The notes below the pieces were generated by a model. It had not been told where the DNA came from. It saw only the letters and a program-made list of their open reading frames with translations, and ran no database searches. Positions 46,595-55,306 of a stretch of 64,000 nt of DNA are shown piece by piece. The translations under genes were made by a program, and so were the position numbers. The stretch is from Chitinilyticum aquatile DSM 21506 (GTDB lineage Bacteria > Pseudomonadota > Gammaproteobacteria > Burkholderiales > Chitinibacteraceae): positions 372,001-436,000 of the forward strand of contig NZ_KE387259.1 of assembly GCF_000430805.1 (NCBI RefSeq), in the 5' to 3' direction. The stretch's first letter is position 1. Each line of letters starts with the position of its first letter.

Positions 46595-47347
46595 TTACTT
46601 GCGCAATTCGGCAAGCAGAGTGTAGTCGTCCCCCTTGAACCAATTTCGCGAACACAACAAAACCTGCCCATCGATTGCAAAATCCTGCTGATCAATCATC
46701 AGCAGCGGGACGCAATCACCAAAAACCAGTCGTTCTTTCAAAAAATCCGGCGGCAGGCTGGCTGTAATTTTTTGTAGCACGCGTACAACACCTTCCCGCA
46801 GCTCGTCAGCCCAGACGACCGCATTTCCTTCCTGTGACTCGGGTAATGATGTAGCAGGAATGGCAATTCGTTCGAACATGTATGGCACATCGCCCACTGC
46901 AAACAGGCGTTCGATGCGCAACACCCTGGCATTGGCGGCGAGCTGTAGCCTGAGCATTTCATCCTGGTCAGCGATATCGACCTCATGCCGGCACTCCAGC
47001 ACTTCCAATTGCAGACCCCGTGCCATCAGGCGCTGCGGCAATGGCTGGTAGACATCCAGCGGCACTTCCATTTTTGCAGTGACATAAGTGCCGGAGCCGT
47101 GGCGCCGGGTAATCAGCCCCTGCTCGCAAAGCAGATCCAGTGCTTTGCGAGCAGTTACCCGGGAGACGCCCAGCAGCTCGGTAAGCGCGCGCTCGGAAGG
47201 CAGCGCCTCATCGCCTCGCCAGAAACCGGCCTGAATGGCGGCGGCAAGGCGCTCACTCAATTGCAGATACAAGGGAACGGGGCTATCGACATCGGGCTTC
47301 AGAACCTGCAAGCGCTCGTCATCCAGCCCCGGAGCTGCCAGCTTCAT
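46595..47347 (-). CDS. GntR/HutC-family regulator with UTRA domain
   Basis: Ligand-responsive repressor, 250 residues from the ATG at 47347. N-terminal winged helix (LPSERALTELLGVSRVTARKALDLL-type spacing, about residues 35-80) with RRHGSGTYV, then a UTRA effector domain with RIERLFAVGDVPYMFERI. NagR/DasR-class regulators of amino-sugar genes have this layout. The ATG overlaps the stop of the kinase gene (ATGA); the longer frame into the kinase is rejected. Likely senses a phosphorylated sugar made by that kinase (inference). Confidence 0.9.
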   Translation of the reverse strand: MKLAAPGLDDERLQVLKPDVDSPVPLYLQLSERLAAAIQAGFWRGDEALPSERALTELLGVSRVTARKALDLLCEQGLITRRHGSGTYVTAKMEVPLDVYQPLPQRLMARGLQLEVLECRHEVDIADQDEMLRLQLAANARVLRIERLFAVGDVPYMFERIAIPATSLPESQEGNAVVWADELREGVVRVLQKITASLPPDFLKERLVFGDCVPLLMIDQQDFAIDGQVLLCSRNWFKGDDYTLLAELRK

Positions 47348-48228
47348 CAAGCCTTGACCGCACGGTGAATCAGGATCAGTGCACCAGCGCAGGAATCTTT
47401 TTGCGCGCGGGAAGTACTGGCAAGGAATGCAGCAGGAATATAGGGACGCAGTGCTTCGGACAAACCGCCACCGCAAAGGGCAAGCGGAAGTTCTGGTGCG
47501 TTTTTGCGCAAGGCCTGGCCAATGATTTCGACTTCACGACCAGCATCAAGCAGGAAGGACTTGGCGACTTCGTCTTTCTCGCCAAACTCGACCACGACCG
47601 GCGACAGCGACGCACACTCACCCTGCTTCATCTTGCCCATCCACTCGAACACCTTTTCACGGCTGTCACCAGTGATAGAGAGCAGTTTGCGGCCAAAATC
47701 GGTCAACTCGCGGCGACCATCCATCAGGCGCTGCACATGATTGATCGCCTTCAGGCCCAGATAGGCACCAGAACCTTCATCGGATGTCGGAAACCCCCAG
47801 CCGCCCACTTCAAGACGCGTGCCATCGGGCAGCCAGGCCTCACCAATCGAGCCGGTCCCAATCGCGATAATGCCGCCATGCGCACCATTGTGGGCACCAA
47901 GCAATGTCGAAAAACCGTCAGTTTCCACTTCGATGCGGGCAAAGCCAGGGTTCTTGCTGGCGAACTCTTCAGCCCAGGCCTTGACCGTCACACCCGAGAG
48001 GCCAAACCCGACAGCACACTCGGCGAAGGCAACCTCACCCAGACCCAGCTTCGCAAAGCCGTCCTTGATGGCCGCAGTGATATTCGCCCAGGCCTTGTCG
48101 ATACCCTGCCCCAGCGCGGAAGCCCCCGCTTCGGCGCGCACCAGTTCGACGCCGTCCAGACCAGCGATGGCAATGCGCGTACCGGTACCACCACCATCAA
48201 CACCAATCAGGTATTTCACTTCACTCAT
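47347..48228 (-). CDS. BadF/BadG-type sugar kinase, GlcNAc/glucosamine kinase-like
   Basis: ASKHA-fold ATPase of 293 residues. Phosphate-1 motif GVDGGGTGTRIAIAG at the start, phosphate-2 IIAIGTGSIGEAW and adenosine motif LALCGGGLSEAL are in order. The family includes GspK glucosamine kinase and N-acetylglucosamine kinases. With a UTRA repressor and sugar ABC genes downstream, a role in phosphorylating an imported amino sugar (for example from chitin) is the best inference; the exact sugar cannot be read from sequence. Confidence 0.87.
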   Translation of the reverse strand: MSEVKYLIGVDGGGTGTRIAIAGLDGVELVRAEAGASALGQGIDKAWANITAAIKDGFAKLGLGEVAFAECAVGFGLSGVTVKAWAEEFASKNPGFARIEVETDGFSTLLGAHNGAHGGIIAIGTGSIGEAWLPDGTRLEVGGWGFPTSDEGSGAYLGLKAINHVQRLMDGRRELTDFGRKLLSITGDSREKVFEWMGKMKQGECASLSPVVVEFGEKDEVAKSFLLDAGREVEIIGQALRKNAPELPLALCGGGLSEALRPYIPAAFLASTSRAQKDSCAGALILIHRAVKA

Positions 48229-48370
48229 GGATTTATCCTCTCGACTCTCGAACCACGTTTTATTTTGTTGTCACCAGTGCGACACGCCGCACAACCCGTA
48301 CACGATAATGCAATCGCATCATCAAGTCAGCGCCAAAGAAGGCTGGCCTCGATTTGCATCAATAGAAATA

Positions 48371-48400
48371 CAACAACGCCCGGATTTCCGGGCGTTGTTG
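48371..48400 (-). terminator. Hairpin after cysH
   Basis: Perfect 13-bp inverted repeat CAACAACGCCCGG/CCGGGCGTTGTTG around ATTT, 20 bp beyond the cysH stop. The T-run is poor. Its ACAACGCCC arm resembles the hairpin after actP. Confidence 0.6.
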
Positions 48401-48419
48401 TCGGGTGAAGCTGCGCAGT

Positions 48420-49103
48420 TCAGCGCTTGACGTGCAGACCGCACTCCTTGTTTTCGGGATCCTCCCACCACCAGCGACCGGCGCGAACATCCTCGCCCAT
48501 CGCAATCGCACGCGTACAGGGGGCACAGCCGATCGACGGGTAGTGCTGATCGTGCAGCGCGTTGTATGGCACATCGTTTTCCTTGATGTACGCCCAGACC
48601 TCTTTCTCGGTCCATTCGATCAGCGGATTGAACTTCTCCAGCCCGTTACCGGCATCAAACTCGCGGAAACCCAAGTCGGTACGCGTTGGCGACTGCTGGC
48701 GGCGCAGGCCGGTAATCCAGGCCTTCCTGTCTTTCAGCGCACGTTGCAGCGGCTCGATCTTGCGCACATGGCAACAGGCCTTGCGCAATTCGATCGACTG
48801 ATAGAAGGCATTGATGCCATGCGCATTCACATACTGCTCGGTCGCGGCGGTATTCGGGAAAAACACCTGCACGGGCGTATCCGGATAGCGACTGGCCGTT
48901 TCCTCCATCAGCGCATAGGTCTCGGCCGGCAAGCGCCCCGTATCCAGGGAAAACACGGCAATATCGAGGCGATGCCGGGCGATCAGATCCATCAGCACCA
49001 TGTCTTCCGCGCCGAAGGAATTGGCAAAAACAGCAGGGCTGAATTCATCGGCAACCTGTCTGAGTACGTCCAGCGTCTGGGCCAGCTTGGCTTGCAAATC
49101 CAT
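48420..49103 (-). CDS. cysH: Adenylyl-sulfate (APS) reductase, CysH type
   Basis: Assimilatory reductase making sulfite from activated sulfate with thioredoxin. The 227-residue product has SFGAEDMVLMD, SLDTGRL, and four cysteines in the pattern CC (KACCHVRK) plus CAPC (IGCAPCTRA) that bind a [4Fe-4S] cluster, and the catalytic ECGLH near the C-terminus. The cluster cysteines mark the APS-using form rather than the PAPS-using E. coli form. Followed upstream by the tauE gene on the same strand; regulation by the nearby CysB is expected. Confidence 0.95.
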   Translation of the reverse strand: MDLQAKLAQTLDVLRQVADEFSPAVFANSFGAEDMVLMDLIARHRLDIAVFSLDTGRLPAETYALMEETASRYPDTPVQVFFPNTAATEQYVNAHGINAFYQSIELRKACCHVRKIEPLQRALKDRKAWITGLRRQQSPTRTDLGFREFDAGNGLEKFNPLIEWTEKEVWAYIKENDVPYNALHDQHYPSIGCAPCTRAIAMGEDVRAGRWWWEDPENKECGLHVKR

Positions 49104-49151
49104 GCATCTCTCCGGATGGGGGGGGTGATCTAATATATATAAAGATGGTAC

Positions 49152-49949
49152 TCAGGCCAGCGCGGCCAGCGCCGGCTTCACCATGGACACGCCGACAAAT
49201 ACCAGCATCGTCGCCAGAGCCGGGCGCAGCCAGCGATCAGGAATACGCCCCGTCAACTGGCTACCGAGGTATATCCCTGGAATCGAGCCAATCAAAAGGG
49301 TTCCGAGCAATACCCAGTCAATATTACCCAAGCCGGCATGCCCGAGGCCAGCGACCAGCGTCAGCGGAACGGCGTGCGCGATCTCGGTACCGACAAGGCG
49401 GTTGGTCGGCAACAGTGGATACAGCAGAAACAGCGCCAGCGTTCCCAGCGCGCCGGCGCCGATCGACGACAGGGTGACAATCACGCCCAGAAAAATCCCC
49501 ACCACAAAAGTGGCCACGCCCAACTTGCCCTGCGGCAGGTCGAGCCAGTCAGAGGCATGTTTTTTTGCAAAGGCCAGCAGCGTCTGCTTGAACACCAGCG
49601 CAGCCGCCGTCAGCAGCAGAGCCATCCCGAGCGACAGCTTGATGACCAGATTGATGGTTTTGGTGTCCGCGTGCAGGATGTGCAGGGCATACACGGTAAT
49701 CGCCGCCGCCGGCACACTGCCCAGCGCCAGCCAGCCGGTAATGCTCCAGTCGATATTGCGGTTGCGCTGATGCGCCACCACCCCGCTCGATTTGGTCACT
49801 GCGGCATACAGCAGGTCGGTACCAACAGCCGTTGCCGGATTAACGCCCATCCACAGCAGCAGCGGCGTCATCAGCGAGCCGCCCCCCACCCCGGTCATAC
49901 CCACGATAAAACTCACAACAAAACCGGCGATGATGTACGCGTATTCCAT
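49152..49949 (-). CDS. TauE/SafE-family sulfite/organosulfonate exporter
   Basis: Membrane protein of 265 residues with about eight helices and the family's duplicated half-domains: GMTGVGGGSLMTPLLL with PATAVGTDLLYAAVTK in the first, GVIVTLSSIGAGALGTLAL and LVGTEIAHAVPLTLVAGLGH in the second. Linkage to cysH and cysB suggests it exports sulfite or a related anion, relieving toxic accumulation. It begins 48 bp upstream of cysH on the same strand. Confidence 0.9.
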   Translation of the reverse strand: MEYAYIIAGFVVSFIVGMTGVGGGSLMTPLLLWMGVNPATAVGTDLLYAAVTKSSGVVAHQRNRNIDWSITGWLALGSVPAAAITVYALHILHADTKTINLVIKLSLGMALLLTAAALVFKQTLLAFAKKHASDWLDLPQGKLGVATFVVGIFLGVIVTLSSIGAGALGTLALFLLYPLLPTNRLVGTEIAHAVPLTLVAGLGHAGLGNIDWVLLGTLLIGSIPGIYLGSQLTGRIPDRWLRPALATMLVFVGVSMVKPALAALA

Positions 49950-49972
49950 GGAGGCCTTTCAGTAATCAAAAA

Positions 49973-50036
49973 TTATAACGGCCGTCTCGTGCGGCCTGCT
50001 GACATCATATCAAAGCAGGCTTATACTCCGTTATAA
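49973..50036. promoter_or_regulatory. Nested inverted repeats in the tauE-cysB divergent gap
   Basis: TTATAACGG at 49973-49981 pairs with CCGTTATAA at 50028-50036; inside, GCCTGCT (49994-50000) pairs with AGCAGGC (50014-50020) about nearly the same centre. LysR-type sites are usually paired and placed in divergent promoters, so these are candidate CysB sites controlling both directions. Confidence 0.55.
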
Positions 50037-50081
50037 ATTGTCGTTACCTTTTAAGCACTAGCGCTTATTTAGAGGTCCACC

Positions 50082-51035
50082 ATGAAATTGCAGCAACTAC
50101 GCTATCTGGTCGAAGTCGCCAAACAAGGGCTGAATGTTTCGCTGGCAGCCGAAAAGCTGCACACCTCGCAACCCGGCATTTCCAAGCAGATTCGATTACT
50201 GGAAGACGAGCTCGGCGTGCAGATTTTCATCCGCAACGGCAAGCGAGTGGTCGATGTCACCGCCCCGGGGCGCGAAATCCTGCGCATTTCCGAGCAGATG
50301 CTGATGCAGGCCAGAAACCTCAAGCGCATCGGCGAGGAATTCGTCAACGTCGAAGGCGGCAGCCTCACGATCGCGACCACACACACCCAGGCACGCTATG
50401 CGCTGCCGCCGGTTGTACATGCCTTTCTGGAAAAGTACCCGAAAGTCAGCCTGTCAATCAAACAGGGCAATCCGACCCAGATCAGCGAAATGGTCGTTGA
50501 AGGCATGGCCGACATCGCCATTGCCACCGAGGGGATCGATCATTATCCCGAACTGGCCATGCTGCCCTGCTATGAATGGAACCGCAGCATCGTCGTGCAG
50601 AGCGGCCACCCGCTCACGCAGCTGGATCACCCGATTTCGCTGGCCGATGTCGCCGCCTACCCGCTCATTACCTATGATTTTGCCTTTGCCGGCCGCTCGA
50701 AAATCAACCGGGCATTTGCAGATGCCGGGCTGGAACCGAATGTGGTGCTGACCGCCATCGATTCCGACGTCATCAAGACCTACGTTGGCCTGGGGCTGGG
50801 CATCGGCATTCTGGCCGGCATGGCGTTCGAGCCCGACCGCGACACCGGCCTCGAAGCCATCGACGCCAGCCACCTGTTCGAGCCGTCCACCACGCGCATC
50901 GGCATCCGCAAGGACGCCTATCTGCGCGGCTATGCCTATGACTTCATCGAACTGTTTGCCCCGCACCTGACGCGGCAGGTCGTGCAGTCCGCCCTGCTGT
51001 GCGAAAGCAGCGACGACGATGACGAGGAACACTGA
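50082..51035 (+). CDS. cysB: CysB-type LysR regulator of sulfur assimilation
   Basis: LysR-family activator, 317 residues, starting MKLQQLRYLVEVAKQGLNVS, the characteristic CysB N-terminus, with helix-turn-helix AAEKLHTSQPGISKQIRLLE. The effector domain keeps TTHTQARYALPPVV and KQGNPTQISEMV, typical of CysB/Cbl proteins that sense O-acetylserine or sulfate. An acidic tail (SSDDDDEEH) ends the protein. AGAGGT precedes the ATG. Confidence 0.95.
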   Translation: MKLQQLRYLVEVAKQGLNVSLAAEKLHTSQPGISKQIRLLEDELGVQIFIRNGKRVVDVTAPGREILRISEQMLMQARNLKRIGEEFVNVEGGSLTIATTHTQARYALPPVVHAFLEKYPKVSLSIKQGNPTQISEMVVEGMADIAIATEGIDHYPELAMLPCYEWNRSIVVQSGHPLTQLDHPISLADVAAYPLITYDFAFAGRSKINRAFADAGLEPNVVLTAIDSDVIKTYVGLGLGIGILAGMAFEPDRDTGLEAIDASHLFEPSTTRIGIRKDAYLRGYAYDFIELFAPHLTRQVVQSALLCESSDDDDEEH

Positions 51036-51057
51036 AACCGGGTGACACTGGCATGAA

Positions 51058-51100
51058 CAGCTCGGATTTTGCGCCCGCAACAGTCATCCCGAGCTGCTTT
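51058..51100 (+). terminator. Probable terminator of cysB
   Basis: CAGCTCGG and CCGAGCTG arms separated by 23 bases, then CTTTT. The loop is long, so strength is uncertain. Confidence 0.55.
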
Positions 51101-51185
51101 TCCGGCAAATTCCGGACTTTGATTGCAGCATGGATTCAGCGCATGGTATGAATGGCGTCAGTTTTGAACCAGCCACACTCATGCC

Positions 51186-51789
51186 ATGCCCAGTATCTAT
51201 CAACTCAAATCCCGCTTTCAGGGCCTGCTGCGCCCCATCGTGCGGCAGCTGGCCAGCCACGGCATCACGGCCAACCAGGTCACCCTGAGCGCGCTGTTCG
51301 CCTCGATTCTGGTGGGCGGGCTGCTGTGCCTGCCTGCGCTGCCCCGTCTCGCCTGGCTGATTGTTCCCGTCTTCATGTTCATCCGCATGGCGCTCAACGC
51401 CATCGATGGCATGCTCGCGCGCGAACACAACCAGAAAAGCGCGCTCGGCGGCGTACTGAACGAACTGGGTGATGTCTTGGCCGATACCGCCCTCTTCCTG
51501 CCGTTTGCCTTCATCAATCCGCAAGCCGCCCTCTGGGTGATTGCCGCCGTGTTCATGGCAATGCTGACCGAGCTGGTCGGCCTCATTGGCCCGCTGATCG
51601 GCGCCAGCCGCCGCTACGACGGCCCGATGGGCAAAAGCGACCGGGCCTTCATCTTCGGTGCTTTTGCGCTGGCCTATGCACTCATCCCAGCAGCCGAACG
51701 CCCCCTCCCCTATCTCATGGGCGGCTGCGTACTGCTGATGGTGTTCACCTGCCTGAACCGCATCCGCGCCATGCTCAACGAGGTGCAAC

Positions 51790-51797
<8 letters not shown>
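51186..51797 (+). CDS. ynbA: YnbA-like CDP-alcohol phosphatidyltransferase
   Basis: Membrane enzyme predicted to join a CDP-diacylglycerol to an alcohol. 203 residues, several helices, and the sequence FIRMALNAIDGMLAREHNQ followed by GGVLNELGD, closely matching E. coli YnbA as I recall it. In the canonical motif DxxDGxxAR(x8)GxxxDxxxD, the first and third aspartates are Asn here (Asn71 and Asn92), while Asp74 and Asp96 remain. YnbA appears to share this, so it is probably a subfamily trait rather than decay. It overlaps ynbB by 8 bp. Confidence 0.88.
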
Positions 51798-52749
<952 letters not shown>

Positions 52750-52751
52750 TC

Positions 52752-53402
52752 ATGCCCTGGCTCCGCGTCCTTTTCGTTCTGCTCGTTGCCCGGCCGGTGG
52801 TCAAGCTCTGGCTCGGGCTCACCATCCGTCATCAGGAGCGCCTGCCGCTGACCGGCCCAGCAATTGTGGTGGCAAACCACAACAGCCATCTGGACATCCT
52901 GACGCTGTATTCGCTGTTTCCGCTCGCCGTCATCCGCAATGTGCAGCCCGCGGCAGCGGCCGACTACTTTCTGAAAAACAGGCTGATGGCGTGGTTTGCC
53001 ACGCAGGTGGTCGGCATCATTCCGGTCAAGCGCGGCACCAAGAAAGGTGATGATCCGCTCGCCGGCTGCCGTGCAGCGCTGGCTGACGGGCGCATTCTGA
53101 TTCTGTTTCCCGAAGGCACGCGCGGCGAACCGGAGGTGCTCTCAGAAGTGAAATCCGGCATCTGGCATCTGGCCGGCGAATTCCGCGATGCGCCGGTGAT
53201 TCCGGTCTACATGCACGGCCTCGGCCGCGCGCTGGGGCGTGGCCAGTGGCTGCCCATCCCCTTTTTCGTTGATGTGGCCGTGGGCCGCACACATTTCTGG
53301 CAGGAAAACCGCCAGGCTTTCAAACAGGATCTGCGTGATTGCCTGCTGCAATTACGTGACAAGGTATTACCAGTCAAGCCCAATGAAGAAGAGGGCTACT
53401 GA
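52752..53402 (+). CDS. Lysophospholipid acyltransferase (PlsC-like)
   Basis: Predicted 1-acylglycerol-3-phosphate acyltransferase-type enzyme, 216 residues from the ATG at 52752, directly after ynbB. The catalytic motif is NHNSHLD and the second block FPEGTR; a hydrophobic N-terminus anchors it. The open frame extends far upstream within ynbB, which is a shadow. This gene is not part of the E. coli ynb set and is an addition to the pathway here. Confidence 0.9.
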   Translation: MPWLRVLFVLLVARPVVKLWLGLTIRHQERLPLTGPAIVVANHNSHLDILTLYSLFPLAVIRNVQPAAAADYFLKNRLMAWFATQVVGIIPVKRGTKKGDDPLAGCRAALADGRILILFPEGTRGEPEVLSEVKSGIWHLAGEFRDAPVIPVYMHGLGRALGRGQWLPIPFFVDVAVGRTHFWQENRQAFKQDLRDCLLQLRDKVLPVKPNEEEGY

Positions 53403-53441
53403 GCAATACCCATCGATTTCACCCAAGGAGTAAACCTTCGT

Positions 53442-55262
53442 ATGCGCACTGCCATCGAAAACCGCTTTACCACCTTTGACGAAAGCCGCATTTTCTACCG
53501 CCACTGGCCAGCCGCCAGTGACAACGGCCCGCGCCGCGCCATCGTGCTGCTGCATCGCGGCCACGAACACTCCGGCCGCCTGCAGCACATCGTCGATGAA
53601 CTGGGCTACGCCGACACCCCCGTGTTCGCCTGGGACTGCCGTGGTCATGGCCTGAACGAGGGCGAACGTGGCTTTTCACCCAGCCTCGGCACCACCATCC
53701 GCGACCTCGACTGCTTTATCAAGTACATCAGCGAGACCTACGGCTACGCACCGGAAGACATCATCGTCATCGCGCAGAGTGTCGGCGCCGTGCTCGCCGC
53801 GACCTGGGTGCACGACTACGCGCCGAAAATCCGTGCGCTGATCCTTGCCGCACCGGCCTTCAAGGTGAAGCTCTACGTTCCTGCCGCCCGGCCGGGGCTG
53901 AAGCTGATGGAAAAGCTGCGCGGCAATTTCTTCGTGAATTCCTATGTGAAGGCCAAGTTCCTCACGCACGACCCCGAACGCATCGCCAGCTACAACAATG
54001 ACCCGCTGATCACCCGCCCGATCTCGGTGAATATCCTGCTCGCGCTCTATGAAACCGCCGAGCGCATCATTGCCGACGCCGGTGCGATTACCGTGCCGAC
54101 GCAGGTGCTGATTTCCGGCGCCGATTTCGTCGTGCATCACGGCCCGCAGCACGAGTTCTATGATCGCCTCGGCAGCCCGGTAAAGGAAAAGCACGAACTG
54201 CCGGGCTTCTACCACGACACGCTGGGCGAGTTGAACCGCGAACAGGCCTTCGTGCTGATCCGCAACTTCATCAACCGCGTCGAACAGGGCATTGCCGCCC
54301 CTGACCTGACCAGCGCCGACCAGCAGGGCTACACCCACAAGGAATACACCAGCCTGCAGCAGCCCTTGCCGATCACCAGCCCGAAGCGTTGGCAGTTCGG
54401 CATCAGCCGCCGCTCGCTCGCCACACTGGGTCGCCTGTCGGAAGGCGTGAAGCTGGGCCTGAAAACCGGCTTCGATTCGGGCAGCACGCTCGATTACGTG
54501 TACCGCAATGAAGCCAAGGGCACCACGCTCTTGGGCAAGCTCGGCGACCGGGCGTATCTGGATAGCGTCGGCTGGAAAGGCATCCGCCAGCGCAAGATCA
54601 ATCTGGAAGAACTGATCGCGAAGGCCATCCGCAAGCTCGACGAAGCAGGCCGCGAGATCCGCATCGTCGACATTGCCGCCGGCCATGGCCGCTACATCAT
54701 GGATGCCATCACCAAAAACCGCCTGCCCGTCACCAGCATCCTGCTGCGCGACTACAGCGACATCAATGTGCAGGCTGGCCAGCAGATGATCATCGACCGC
54801 GGCATGCAGCACATCGCCCGCTTCGCCAAGGGCAACGCCTTCGATCGCGAGAGCCTGGCCACGCTGGAACCCAGACCCACGCTGGCGGTGGTCTCCGGCC
54901 TGTACGAACTATTCCCCGAAAACGGGCCGATCCGCGACTCGCTGGCAGGGCTTGCCGATGCCGTGCCGGAAGGCGGCTATCTGGTCTACACCAACCAGCC
55001 CTGGCACCCGCAGATCGAACTGATCGCACGCACGCTCACCAGCCACAAGGACGGCAAAGCCTGGGTGATGCGCCGGCGCACGCAACAGGAAATGGATCAG
55101 CTCGTCGAAGCCGCCGGCTTTGAAAAGCTCGAACAGCGCATCGACGAATGGGGCGTGTTTACCGTGTCACTGGCAAGGCGTCGCGCCAGTGTGGCCTCAC
55201 CGGACAGCGCCAGCACAGACACCGGCGCCGATTCGGATACCCCTAAGCCCATAAACGCATAA
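53442..55262 (+). CDS. ynbC: YnbC-like alpha/beta hydrolase-methyltransferase fusion
   Basis: Two-domain protein of 606 residues. The first 290 residues are a serine hydrolase/lysophospholipase fold (VLLHRGHEHSGRLQHIV, nucleophile region VIAQSVGAVLAATW near residue 107). Note that the nucleophile elbow reads QSVG. The second half (about 310-580) is a class I SAM-dependent methyltransferase-like domain with IVDIAAGHGRYIMDAI near residue 405. E. coli YnbC has the same architecture and length (about 585). Probably acts on the head group or acyl chain of the lipid made by YnbA/YnbB. AAGGAG precedes the ATG. Confidence 0.88.
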   Translation: MRTAIENRFTTFDESRIFYRHWPAASDNGPRRAIVLLHRGHEHSGRLQHIVDELGYADTPVFAWDCRGHGLNEGERGFSPSLGTTIRDLDCFIKYISETYGYAPEDIIVIAQSVGAVLAATWVHDYAPKIRALILAAPAFKVKLYVPAARPGLKLMEKLRGNFFVNSYVKAKFLTHDPERIASYNNDPLITRPISVNILLALYETAERIIADAGAITVPTQVLISGADFVVHHGPQHEFYDRLGSPVKEKHELPGFYHDTLGELNREQAFVLIRNFINRVEQGIAAPDLTSADQQGYTHKEYTSLQQPLPITSPKRWQFGISRRSLATLGRLSEGVKLGLKTGFDSGSTLDYVYRNEAKGTTLLGKLGDRAYLDSVGWKGIRQRKINLEELIAKAIRKLDEAGREIRIVDIAAGHGRYIMDAITKNRLPVTSILLRDYSDINVQAGQQMIIDRGMQHIARFAKGNAFDRESLATLEPRPTLAVVSGLYELFPENGPIRDSLAGLADAVPEGGYLVYTNQPWHPQIELIARTLTSHKDGKAWVMRRRTQQEMDQLVEAAGFEKLEQRIDEWGVFTVSLARRRASVASPDSASTDTGADSDTPKPINA

Positions 55263-55296
55263 GCATTGAAAATAAATAGCCATACAAACATACCCT
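55258..55296. repeat. Degenerate ATACCC-type repeat, copy H
   Basis: Overlaps the stop of the ynbC-like gene and ends ten bases before the next start. ATAGCCATACAAACATACCC aligns to the right half of the family, but the left half pairs poorly. Decayed copy, moderate confidence. Confidence 0.45.
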
Positions 55297-55306
55297 TAGG
55301 ATTGCT

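Noticed and set aside
53400-53420. Isolated AATACCCAT before the ynbC-like gene, and a similar one near 23900
   Set aside because: Only the short end motif is present, without a partner arm; could be chance or a remnant.
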